From the NCBI GenBank assembly GCA_900544515.1, contig UQVI01000105.1:1-6234 (forward strand): a DNA stretch of 6,234 nt, in the 5' to 3' direction. Below are positions 1-6,187 of the stretch, in pieces (position 1 is the first letter of the stretch; every line of letters begins with the position of its first letter). The notes below the pieces were generated by a model. It did not search any database, had not been told where the DNA came from, and saw nothing but the letters and a program-made list of their open reading frames with translations. The position numbers were made by a program, and so were the translations under genes. The DNA comes from an uncultured Oscillospiraceae bacterium (GTDB lineage Bacteria > Bacillota > Clostridia > Oscillospirales > Acutalibacteraceae).

Positions 1-51
1 AGATCTACACTCGACTAGTCGTCGGCAGCGTCAGATGTGTATAAGAGACAG
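1..51 (+). other. Illumina Nextera i5 adapter (non-biological contig end)
   Basis: This is library adapter, not genome. Bases 1-10 are the P5 tail (AGATCTACAC), 11-18 are an 8-base index (TCGACTAG, which I recall as a Nextera XT v2 S5xx index), 19-32 are TCGTCGGCAGCGTC, and 33-51 are the Tn5 mosaic end AGATGTGTATAAGAGACAG. Genomic sequence starts at 52. The mosaic end contains an ATG at 35 that is in frame with lon and creates a false start. The Tn5 end reflects in vitro tagmentation and is not evidence of a transposon in the organism. Confidence 0.98.
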
Positions 52-52
52 T

Positions 53-2428
53 CCGATTATTCCGTTAAGGGGATTGGTTGTATTCCCTGATATGGTGCTC
101 CACTTTGATGTCGGCAGAAGGAAAAGCGTTGAAGCGGTAAGAACTGCTATGCAGTCTGGGCAAAAGATTTTTCTTGTATGTCAGAAGGATGCATCAATTG
201 ACGAGCCTGATATGGATGAGATGTTTGATATAGGTGTGATATGTACTATAAGACAGACATCAAGAATACCTAACACTGACAATTTAAGAGTTGTGGTGGA
301 GGGCACTGCACGCGGTGCATTAATGAGCCTGACACAGACAAAACCGTTTCTTAATGGTGTTATAAATGTAATTTCTGATACTGTATCATCTGTAAGTGCG
401 GATGAAGAAAGGGCTTATCAGCGTGCTGTTAAAAGGGAGTTTGAAAATTATTCAGAGCTTGTTCCCCAAATCAGCGGTGATATAATCGCTAAGGTTATTT
501 CAATTGAGAACAGCAGTGAGCTTGCTGACTATATTTGTTCAAATACTTTTCTTGATTATTCATCAAAACAGCTCGTGCTTGAGGAGTTGACTCCTTATAA
601 ACGTCTTGTCCAGCTGCTTGTATTGCTGAAAAAGGAAATTGCCACACTGAAAATAGAGGCTGAGATTCACGAAAAGGTAAAGAATGAAATTGATAAAAAT
701 CAGCGTGATTACTATCTGCGTGAGGAATTGAAGGCTATTTCAGAGTCTCTTGGCGAGGGCGAAAATCCACTTGAGGAAGCAGAAGTATATAAAGAAAAGG
801 TAAACGCTCTTTCCTGCAGTGATGAAATTAAGGATAAGCTTTTCAAGGAGTGCAATAAGCTTATCAAAATGCCTTCAGGCTCTCACGAAGGAACGGTTGT
901 ACGCAATTATCTTGACAAGTGTCTTGAGATTCCTTTCGGTAAATGTACGAAAGATACTATTAATCTGAGCAAAGCGCAGAAAATACTTGATAAAGACCAC
1001 TATGGACTTAAAAAGGTTAAGGAAAGAATAGTAGATTCTTTGGCTGTTTATAAGAGAAATCCTGATTTCAGCGGACAGATTATCTGCCTTGCAGGTCCTC
1101 CGGGTGTTGGTAAAACCTCTATCGTCAAATCTCTTGCCAAGAGTATGAACAGAAAATATGTGAGAATCGCACTTGGCGGTATTCACGATGAGGGTGAAAT
1201 AAGGGGACACAGAAAAACATATATCGGCTCAATGCCGGGAAGAATTATAGAAGCAGTTATTAAAAGCGGTGTAATGAATCCTGTGATTTTGCTTGATGAG
1301 ATTGATAAGGTTGGTAATGATTATAAGGGCGATCCGTCCTCTGCTTTGCTTGAGGCACTTGATCCTGAACAGAACAGCACCTTTGCAGACCATTATATTG
1401 AATTTCCTATTGATTTGAGTAAAGTGCTGTTTATTACTACTGCCAACGATGTTTCTTCCATTTCTGCACCTCTGTACGACAGAATGGAAGTAATTGAGCT
1501 TAATTCCTATACAGCACTTGAAAAGTTTCATATTGCAAAAGAGCACCTTGTAAAAAAGGAAATGCAAAAGCATAATCTCAACGGCAGAGAATTTAAGATT
1601 ACGGATGATGCACTGAATACTTTAATTGAAAGCTATACGCGTGAAGCAGGTGTGAGAAAGCTTGAAAAGATGATTGCGTCACTCTGCAGAAAAGCGGCTG
1701 TTGCACTTGAAAGCGGTGAAAAAAGCTTTAAGGTTACGGATGATAATATTGAAGATATTCTCGGTAAAAAGAAATACGCTCCTGAAAAAATTTCATCCGA
1801 TAATGCAGTCGGTACAGTGAACGGGCTTGCCTGGACAAGCGTTGGAGGAACAATTCTTCCGATTGAAATTTCTGCACTTGAAGGAACAGGAAAGCTTGAG
1901 CTTACAGGCAATCTTGGGGATGTGATGAAGGAAAGTGCAAAAACAGCCGTTTCGTATGTAAGGTCGAAATCAAAAGAGTTTGGTATTGATTCTGATTTCT
2001 ATAAGACTAAGGATATACATATTCATGCACCTGAGGGTGCAATCCCTAAGGACGGACCTTCAGCAGGTCTTGCCATTACAACAGCCCTTGTAAGCGAGCT
2101 TACAGGTATTGCAATCAAATCAAATGTTGCAATGACAGGTGAGATAAGTCTTAAAGGCAAGGCAATGGAAATCGGTGGACTTAAGGAAAAATCCATGGCA
2201 GCATATAAAGCCGGCTGTGACACGGTTATTATTCCGCAGGATAATGTTAAGGACCTTGATGAAATATCCGATGAGGTTAAATCTGTTGTTAATTTTATAG
2301 CCGTAGCAGGCTTTGATGAAATTATTCCTATTGCACTTGATGAAACTTTGGGTAAAGTTAAGAATACGAAAATAGCAGATGTGGTTATTCCTGATAAAAA
2401 GACGCGTACATCTGTTATAACACAGTAG
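53..2428 (+). CDS. lon: Lon ATP-dependent serine protease, 5'-truncated by contig end
   Basis: Cytosolic AAA+ protease that unfolds and degrades misfolded and regulatory proteins. Residue numbers count from the false ATG at 35; residues 1-6 (MCIRDS) are adapter-encoded, and native sequence begins at PIIPLRG, a few residues after the usual Lon start. Order: N-terminal substrate-binding domain (about 7-200), coiled/helical region (about 200-310), AAA+ module with Walker A GPPGVGKT (354-361), Walker B LLDEID (419-424), sensor-1 N471, arginine finger R483 and sensor-2 R541, then the peptidase domain (about 595-780). The catalytic dyad is S676 in PKDGPSAG and K719 in GGLKEK; their 43-residue spacing equals that of E. 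coli S679/K722. All catalytic residues are present, so the enzyme should be active. A basic tail of about 20 residues follows the protease domain. The true start, promoter and any heat-shock operator lie off the contig. engB follows after 7 bases, as in Bacillus lonA-ysxC. Confidence 0.97.
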   Translation, partial: PIIPLRGLVVFPDMVLHFDVGRRKSVEAVRTAMQSGQKIFLVCQKDASIDEPDMDEMFDIGVICTIRQTSRIPNTDNLRVVVEGTARGALMSLTQTKPFLNGVINVISDTVSSVSADEERAYQRAVKREFENYSELVPQISGDIIAKVISIENSSELADYICSNTFLDYSSKQLVLEELTPYKRLVQLLVLLKKEIATLKIEAEIHEKVKNEIDKNQRDYYLREELKAISESLGEGENPLEEAEVYKEKVNALSCSDEIKDKLFKECNKLIKMPSGSHEGTVVRNYLDKCLEIPFGKCTKDTINLSKAQKILDKDHYGLKKVKERIVDSLAVYKRNPDFSGQIICLAGPPGVGKTSIVKSLAKSMNRKYVRIALGGIHDEGEIRGHRKTYIGSMPGRIIEAVIKSGVMNPVILLDEIDKVGNDYKGDPSSALLEALDPEQNSTFADHYIEFPIDLSKVLFITTANDVSSISAPLYDRMEVIELNSYTALEKFHIAKEHLVKKEMQKHNLNGREFKITDDALNTLIESYTREAGVRKLEKMIASLCRKAAVALESGEKSFKVTDDNIEDILGKKKYAPEKISSDNAVGTVNGLAWTSVGGTILPIEISALEGTGKLELTGNLGDVMKESAKTAVSYVRSKSKEFGIDSDFYKTKDIHIHAPEGAIPKDGPSAGLAITTALVSELTGIAIKSNVAMTGEISLKGKAMEIGGLKEKSMAAYKAGCDTVIIPQDNVKDLDEISDEVKSVVNFIAVAGFDEIIPIALDETLGKVKNTKIADVVIPDKKTRTSVITQ

Positions 2429-2432
2429 GTGA
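2427..2432 (+). promoter_or_regulatory. engB ribosome binding site overlapping the lon stop codon
   Basis: AGGTGA shares its first two bases with the lon TAG stop (2426-2428) and ends 3 bases before the engB ATG at 2436. The spacing is short, but no other in-frame start nearby preserves the family N-terminus. The overlap suggests that ribosomes ending lon translation re-initiate on engB. Confidence 0.6.
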
Positions 2433-2435
2433 AAT

Positions 2436-3032
2436 ATGAATTACAATAAAGCAGAATTTGAAAAAGCATATGGCCTTTTTTCTCAGCTGCCTGAAAGCAA
2501 TGAGCCTGAAATCGCCTTTGCAGGAAGATCAAATGTGGGTAAAAGCTCATTGCTGAATAAGCTGTTTAACCGAAAACAGCTTGCAAGGGTAAGCTCAGTT
2601 CCGGGAAAAACAATCACAATTAATTTTTACAATGTTGATGATAATAAGTTTGTTGATTTACCGGGATATGGTTATGCTAAAATAAGCAAGCAGGAGCTGA
2701 ATCGTTTTTCAGGTCTGATGGAGGGTTATTTTCAGTCAGGCAGAAATATTGCACTTGTTGTTCAGCTTATTGATATGCGTCATCCGCTTACAAAGGATGA
2801 TGAGGGTATGATTACTTTTATGAAAGAAATGGACATACCTTTTATCATAGTGATGACTAAGGCTGACAAGCTCAAGAAAAAAGCATATGAAGAAAGACTC
2901 AGACTTTCAAAGCAGGAGCTTGCCTTTGCAGGGGATGTACCTGTTGTTCCGTTTTCTGCCGTAACAGGGCAGGGGATTAACGGAATTAAAAATTATATTG
3001 AAAATGCAATTCGTGATGCAGGAGGATTATAA
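2436..3032 (+). CDS. engB: EngB/YsxC/YihA ribosome-biogenesis GTPase
   Basis: TrmE-Era-EngA-EngB-Septin family GTPase. Family members (B. subtilis YsxC) bind the assembling large ribosomal subunit and are usually essential. The 198 residues match the normal family length. All G motifs are visible: G1 GRSNVGKSS (30-38), the G2 region PGKTITINFY (56-65), G3 DLPGYGYA (74-81), G4 TKAD (141-144) and G5 around FSA (173-175). The segment QLIDMRHPLTKDD (110-122) is a further family signature. The ATG at 2436 gives an N-terminus of typical length before G1. The gene lies 7 bases after lon and 3 bases before lysA, so it is very probably cotranscribed with both. Nothing is missing or unusual. Confidence 0.96.
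   Translation: MNYNKAEFEKAYGLFSQLPESNEPEIAFAGRSNVGKSSLLNKLFNRKQLARVSSVPGKTITINFYNVDDNKFVDLPGYGYAKISKQELNRFSGLMEGYFQSGRNIALVVQLIDMRHPLTKDDEGMITFMKEMDIPFIIVMTKADKLKKKAYEERLRLSKQELAFAGDVPVVPFSAVTGQGINGIKNYIENAIRDAGGL
3020..3025 (+). promoter_or_regulatory. lysA ribosome binding site inside the end of engB
   Basis: A perfect AGGAGG lies within the last codons of engB (encoding the Ala-Gly-Gly-Leu end) and is 10 bases from the lysA ATG at 3036. It fixes the lysA start and leaves no room for a separate leader between the genes. Confidence 0.8.
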
Positions 3033-3035
3033 ATT

Positions 3036-4307
3036 ATGAGTAAGACACCATTTGTTTCTAAGGAAAAGGTTGAGGAGATTGCGAGCGTCTACCCAACACC
3101 GTTTCATCTTTATGATGAAAGCGGAATCAGGAAGAATGTTGAAAATTTAAAAAAGGCTTTTTCCTGGAATAAGGGATATAAGGAGTATTTCGCTGTAAAG
3201 GCAACACCGAATCCGTTTCTGATTAAAATTCTTCAGGAGTATGGCTGCGGCTGTGACTGCTCATCTGCACCTGAGCTTATGATTTCAAAGGCTATCGGTG
3301 CTGTTGGTGACGATATTATGTTTTCATCAAACGATACACCGCTTGAAGAATTCAAGATGTGTAATGACTTGGGCGGTATCATCAACCTTGATGATATCAC
3401 ACATATTGAAGCCGTTGAAAAGGCTTGCGGTAAGCTCCCTAAGAAAATGAGCTGCCGTTACAATCCGGGCGGTGTGTTCAAGATTACAAACGATATTATG
3501 GATAATCCCGGAGATGCGAAGTACGGTATGACCACTGAGCAGATATACGAGGCTTTTGCCATTATGAAAGAAAAGGGCGTTGAGGAGTTCGGAATACACT
3601 CATTCCTCTGCTCAAACACGGTAACAAATGAGTATTATCCAATGCTTGCAAAAATCCTGTTTGAGCTTGCTGCCGATCTTAAGAAAAAGCTTGGTGTACA
3701 TATTACCTTTATCAACCTTTCAGGCGGTATCGGTATTCCTTACAGACCTGACCAAGATCCTAATGATATATTTGTTATCGGTGAGGGTGTAAGAAAGGCT
3801 TATGAGGAAACACTGATTCCTGCAGGTATGGATGATGTTTCCATTTATACTGAGCTTGGAAGATATATGATGGGTCCTTACGGTGCTCTTATTACTAAGG
3901 CCATTAATGAAAAACATACTCACAAGGAATATATCGGTGTTGATGCTTGTGCGGCTAATCTTATGCGCCCTGCAATTTATGGTGCATATCATCACATTAC
4001 TGTGCTGGGCAAGGAGAATGAGCCTTGTGATAAGAAATATGATGTAACAGGCTCACTTTGTGAAAACTGTGATAAGTTTGCAGTTGACAGAATGCTTCCT
4101 GAAATTCATATGGGCGATTATCTGTTTATCCATGATGCAGGTGCTCACGGTTTTTCAATGGGCTATAACTATAACGGAAAGCTCAGAAGCTCTGAAATTC
4201 TGCTTAAAGAGGACGGCTCCTTCCAGCTGATAAGAAGAGCGGAAACCGCAAAGGATTATTTTGCCACCTTCGACTGCTTTGATTTTTACAATGATTTAAT
4301 CAAATAA
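3036..4307 (+). CDS. lysA: Diaminopimelate decarboxylase-type PLP enzyme (fold III)
   Basis: Likely converts meso-diaminopimelate to L-lysine, the last step of lysine synthesis, in the cytosol. It is an alanine-racemase-fold (type III) PLP decarboxylase of 423 residues, in the normal range. The PLP-binding lysine is K55 in YFAVKATPNP. Other family blocks are CDCSSAPEL (73-81), the GGIG phosphate-region glycines, ELGR (273-276), DACAANLMRPAIYGAYH (303-319), the active-site cysteine block CENCD (342-346, where classical LysA has CESGD) and HDAGAHGFSMGYNYN (366-380). The last block has His where classical LysA often has Tyr (GAYGFSM); I recall this variant from clostridial homologues annotated as LysA. 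A related amino-acid decarboxylase with another substrate cannot be excluded. The gene is the last of the lon-engB-lysA unit and is followed by a terminator. No lysine riboswitch fits in the 3-base gap before it. Confidence 0.85.
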   Translation: MSKTPFVSKEKVEEIASVYPTPFHLYDESGIRKNVENLKKAFSWNKGYKEYFAVKATPNPFLIKILQEYGCGCDCSSAPELMISKAIGAVGDDIMFSSNDTPLEEFKMCNDLGGIINLDDITHIEAVEKACGKLPKKMSCRYNPGGVFKITNDIMDNPGDAKYGMTTEQIYEAFAIMKEKGVEEFGIHSFLCSNTVTNEYYPMLAKILFELAADLKKKLGVHITFINLSGGIGIPYRPDQDPNDIFVIGEGVRKAYEETLIPAGMDDVSIYTELGRYMMGPYGALITKAINEKHTHKEYIGVDACAANLMRPAIYGAYHHITVLGKENEPCDKKYDVTGSLCENCDKFAVDRMLPEIHMGDYLFIHDAGAHGFSMGYNYNGKLRSSEILLKEDGSFQLIRRAETAKDYFATFDCFDFYNDLIK

Positions 4308-4332
4308 GAATTTATTGTGATATGTATTTATG

Positions 4333-4366
4333 AAAATCCCTGATTGTTTTCAGGGATTTTTTCTTT
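4333..4366 (+). terminator. Intrinsic terminator after lysA
   Basis: A perfect 11-bp inverted repeat, AAAATCCCTGA (4333-4343) and TCAGGGATTTT (4350-4360), encloses a 6-base loop (TTGTTT). It runs into a U-rich tract TTTTTTCTTT (4357-4366). It sits 25 bases after the lysA stop and should end the lon-engB-lysA transcript. The opposite strand lacks a long T run after the stem, so it is probably one-directional. Confidence 0.92.
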
Positions 4367-4392
4367 ACTTTCACGGTTTAGTGTGTTACAAT
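4364..4392 (+). promoter_or_regulatory. Candidate sigma-A promoter P1 for the trpR-like operon
   Basis: The -35 candidate TTTACT (4364-4369) is separated by 17 bases from the -10 TACAAT (4387-4392). A TG dinucleotide one base upstream of the -10 (4384-4385) makes an extended -10. The match is 4/6 and 5/6 to TTGACA and TATAAT. It begins within the U tract of the lysA terminator, as expected for a new transcription unit. The call rests on sequence match only. Confidence 0.65.
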
Positions 4393-4398
4393 ATGATA
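4370..4398 (+). promoter_or_regulatory. Alternative overlapping promoter P2
   Basis: A second pair, TTCACG (4370-4375) and TATGAT (4393-4398), also has a 17-base spacer and is shifted 6 bases from P1. It matches the consensus 4/6 and 5/6 and has no TG extension. P1 and P2 overlap, so one polymerase would exclude the other; the pair may simply be one promoter with an ambiguous register in AT-rich DNA. Confidence 0.35.
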
Positions 4399-4424
4399 TA
4401 CAAAATATAGAGGTAGTGTGATTT

Positions 4425-4733
4425 ATGAGCAGAAAAATACAGGATGATAATCTGGACTTCTTATTTAAAGCGGTTTTGTCATTAGAAAATATGGATGAAT
4501 GCTACGATTTTTTTGAGGATTTATGCACCGTACAGGAGCTTAAGGCAATCAGTCAGAGGATTGTTGTTGCAAAAATGCTTTCCGAAAAATGTGTATATAC
4601 GGATATCGTCAATGCCACAGGTGCGTCAACTGCCACTATCAGCAGAGTAAACCGTTCTCTGCAGTACGGTTGTGACGGCTATGATAAAATTTTTGAAAGA
4701 ATAAGAAAGCAGGAAAAGAATGAGCAGTTATAA
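4425..4733 (+). CDS. TrpR-family YerC/YecD-like DNA-binding regulator
   Basis: Small helical repressor-type protein of 102 residues that resembles B. subtilis YerC, a TrpR-superfamily member. Family landmarks are LFKAVLSLENMDECYDFFEDLCTV (13-36), the segment ELKAISQRIVVAKML (38-52), and a helix-turn-helix at about 57-80 with the highly conserved core TGASTATISRV (65-75), whose second helix should read DNA. The ligand and operator are unknown; YerC-type proteins are not the classical tryptophan-operon repressor, and no trp gene is in view. The start is ATG 4425, with AGAGG at 4409-4413 upstream; an upstream in-frame GTG at 4416 is followed at once by TGA, which excludes a longer protein. It is the first gene after the terminator and promoter. 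Its last 14 bases overlap the methyltransferase, so it could regulate this operon, including itself (inference). Confidence 0.93.
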   Translation: MSRKIQDDNLDFLFKAVLSLENMDECYDFFEDLCTVQELKAISQRIVVAKMLSEKCVYTDIVNATGASTATISRVNRSLQYGCDGYDKIFERIRKQEKNEQL

Positions 4734-5445
4734 TGTCTTTGCTCAGTTTTATGATTATCTGACAGAAAATGTTGATTATAAAGTTAGGAGTGATTACATT
4801 TCTAACTTTTTTTCTGCCTATGGCAATAAAGGAAAAAAAGTGCTTGACTTAGCCTGCGGCACAGGTACTTTTACTAAGCTTCTCAGTGAAAAGGGCTATG
4901 ATGTTGCAGGAATGGATATTTCTGAGGACATGCTGACTGTTGCTGAAAGTAAATGCAATGCAAATGTGCAGTTCTTTAAGGGGGATATTTCGGATTTCTT
5001 CCTGCCGGAAAAATATGACTTTTGCGTTTGTCTGCTCGACAGTATCAATCATTTGGAAGGTATTGACAGCCTGAAGAGATGCTTTAGCTGTGTTCACGAT
5101 TCACTTAATGATAACGGCATTTTTGTTTTTGATGTCAATACGGTTTATAAGCATAATGTTGTATTGAATAATAATACCTTCGCTTTTGATGAGGAAGACT
5201 TTTTTCTTTGCTGGGATAATGAAAATGTCGGAGATAATACAGTAAGAATACTTCTGGATTTCTTCGTATTCAATGGCAGCAGCTATGATCGCTACAGCGA
5301 GGAATTTTATGAAAAGGCTTATGAGCTGAATGAACTTCAGTGTGTATTGGACGGTTTTGAAATCATTGGTATCTATGATGATATGACTTTAAATCCGCCT
5401 GATGATAAAAGTGAAAGAGCTTATTTTGTATGTAAAAGGAAATAG
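4720..5445 (+). CDS. Class I SAM-dependent methyltransferase, YqeM-like
   Basis: Probable cytosolic methyltransferase of 241 residues with a Rossmann-like class I fold; the substrate is unknown. SAM-binding motif I is VLDLACGTG (41-49). The acidic residue ending beta-2 is D66 in GMDIS, followed by the GDI motif at D89 and the post-motif block YDFCVCLLDSINHL (99-112). The N-terminal FAQFYDYL and the C-terminal half (the DFFVFNGSSYDRYSEEF region and the SERAYFVCKRK end) resemble B. subtilis YqeM along the full length, so I assign it to that uncharacterised family rather than to a named enzyme. The start at 4720 is supported by AGGA at 4711-4714, lying inside the regulator gene. The 14-base overlap suggests translational coupling, and hslO begins 5 bases downstream. 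In Bacillus, yqeM sits next to yqeL/rsfS, so this neighbourhood differs. The sequence does not show whether the target is RNA, protein or a small molecule. Confidence 0.88.
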   Translation: MSSYNVFAQFYDYLTENVDYKVRSDYISNFFSAYGNKGKKVLDLACGTGTFTKLLSEKGYDVAGMDISEDMLTVAESKCNANVQFFKGDISDFFLPEKYDFCVCLLDSINHLEGIDSLKRCFSCVHDSLNDNGIFVFDVNTVYKHNVVLNNNTFAFDEEDFFLCWDNENVGDNTVRILLDFFVFNGSSYDRYSEEFYEKAYELNELQCVLDGFEIIGIYDDMTLNPPDDKSERAYFVCKRK

Positions 5446-5450
5446 TTATT

Positions 5451-6187
5451 ATGGGAAAAATTGTAAGATATATTACGGATGACGGCAGTGCTTTTGTTAT
5501 TGCAGCCGATACAACGGATGTTGTTGCAAGGGCGGAACAGATTCATAAGACATCTGCTGTGAATACAGCTGCTCTCGGCAGGCTTATGACTGCTGCTTCA
5601 ATGATGGGTGATATGCTCAAGAGCAAGGATGATTCAATCACATTAAGGCTTAATGGCGGAGGTCCGGCAGGCTCGGTGATTGCTGTATCAGACAGTGACG
5701 GCAATGTTAGGGGATATGTGCAGAATCCTGTTGTGGAAATACCGCTTAATGAGGCAGGTAAGCTGGATGTTAAAGGAACTGTCGGAACAAATGGTTATCT
5801 TTTTGTGATGAAGGACATAGGATTAAATGAGCCGTATGTTGGCCAGACACAGATTGTAAGCGGTGAAATTGCTGAGGATATTACAAATTATTATGCAACA
5901 TCAGAGCAGACACCTACTGTCTGTGCACTTGGTGTACTTGTAAATCCTGACTTAACTGTTGCTGCGGCAGGCGGATTTATGATTCAGCTTCTTCCAGGAT
6001 GTCCTGAAGAGGTGATTGACAAAATTGAGTATGCTATGCAGGATATTGAGCCGGTAACGACAATGCTCAGCAATGGAATGTCACCTGATGATATTGCGAA
6101 AAGGGCACTGAAGAATATCAGCATTGATAAGCTTGATGAGAGTAAAATAGAATACAGATGTAACTGTTCTAAAGAAAGAGTGGAGGC
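5451..6187 (+). CDS. hslO: Hsp33 redox-regulated chaperone, 3'-truncated by contig end
   Basis: Cytosolic holdase activated by oxidation. In the reduced form four cysteines bind zinc; oxidative unfolding releases the zinc and exposes the substrate-binding surface. Native residues 1-245 are visible: the chaperone core (about 1-180, with GRLMTAASMMGDML at 43-56 and the NGGGPAGSV and GYVQNP family blocks), the linker (about 180-225), and the first half of the zinc site, C237-N-C239. The second pair (CxxC, about 30 residues on) and roughly 45 residues in all are missing. The contig switches to adapter at 6188, so the reading frame continues as a false CLLYTSPSPRD tail to a stop at 6224. The start at ATG 5451 has AAAGGA (5435-5440) upstream and gives the usual family N-terminus. 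It follows the methyltransferase by 5 bases and is likely cotranscribed with it. The truncation is technical; nothing suggests a pseudogene. Confidence 0.96.

Noticed and set aside
33..51. Tn5 mosaic end as evidence of a natural transposon or insertion sequence
   Set aside because: It is flanked by Illumina index and primer sequence, so it comes from library tagmentation. The same holds for 6188-6206.
875..1911. Three antisense reading frames of 92-114 residues inside lon
   Set aside because: All are opposite conserved AAA+ and linker sequence of lon and their translations look like reverse-complement artefacts.
2023..2550. 175-residue antisense reading frame across the end of lon and start of engB
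   Set aside because: It lies opposite strongly conserved Lon and EngB coding sequence, resembles no family I recognise, and has no ribosome binding site or promoter that I can see. It is a shadow of the codon pattern on the + strand.
3026..3036. Lysine riboswitch (L-box) controlling lysA
   Set aside because: Only 3 bases separate engB and lysA. No leader is present that could fold into a riboswitch.
3327..3995. Two antisense frames inside lysA (about 90 residues each)
   Set aside because: They are fully embedded opposite conserved decarboxylase motifs with no independent support. The 82-residue frame opposite the methyltransferase (4849-5097) was rejected for the same reason.
4308..4424. 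Small RNA or leader-peptide attenuator in the 117-base intergenic region
   Set aside because: The only stable structure is the terminator stem at 4333-4360, placed to end the lysA transcript and upstream of the candidate promoters. No Trp-rich short reading frame is seen before the trpR-like gene.
4425..4733. Classical trp operon repressor (TrpR)
   Set aside because: The length and the TGASTATISRV helix-turn-helix core match the Gram-positive YerC/YecD branch, and no tryptophan biosynthesis gene is nearby, so a trpR symbol is not justified.
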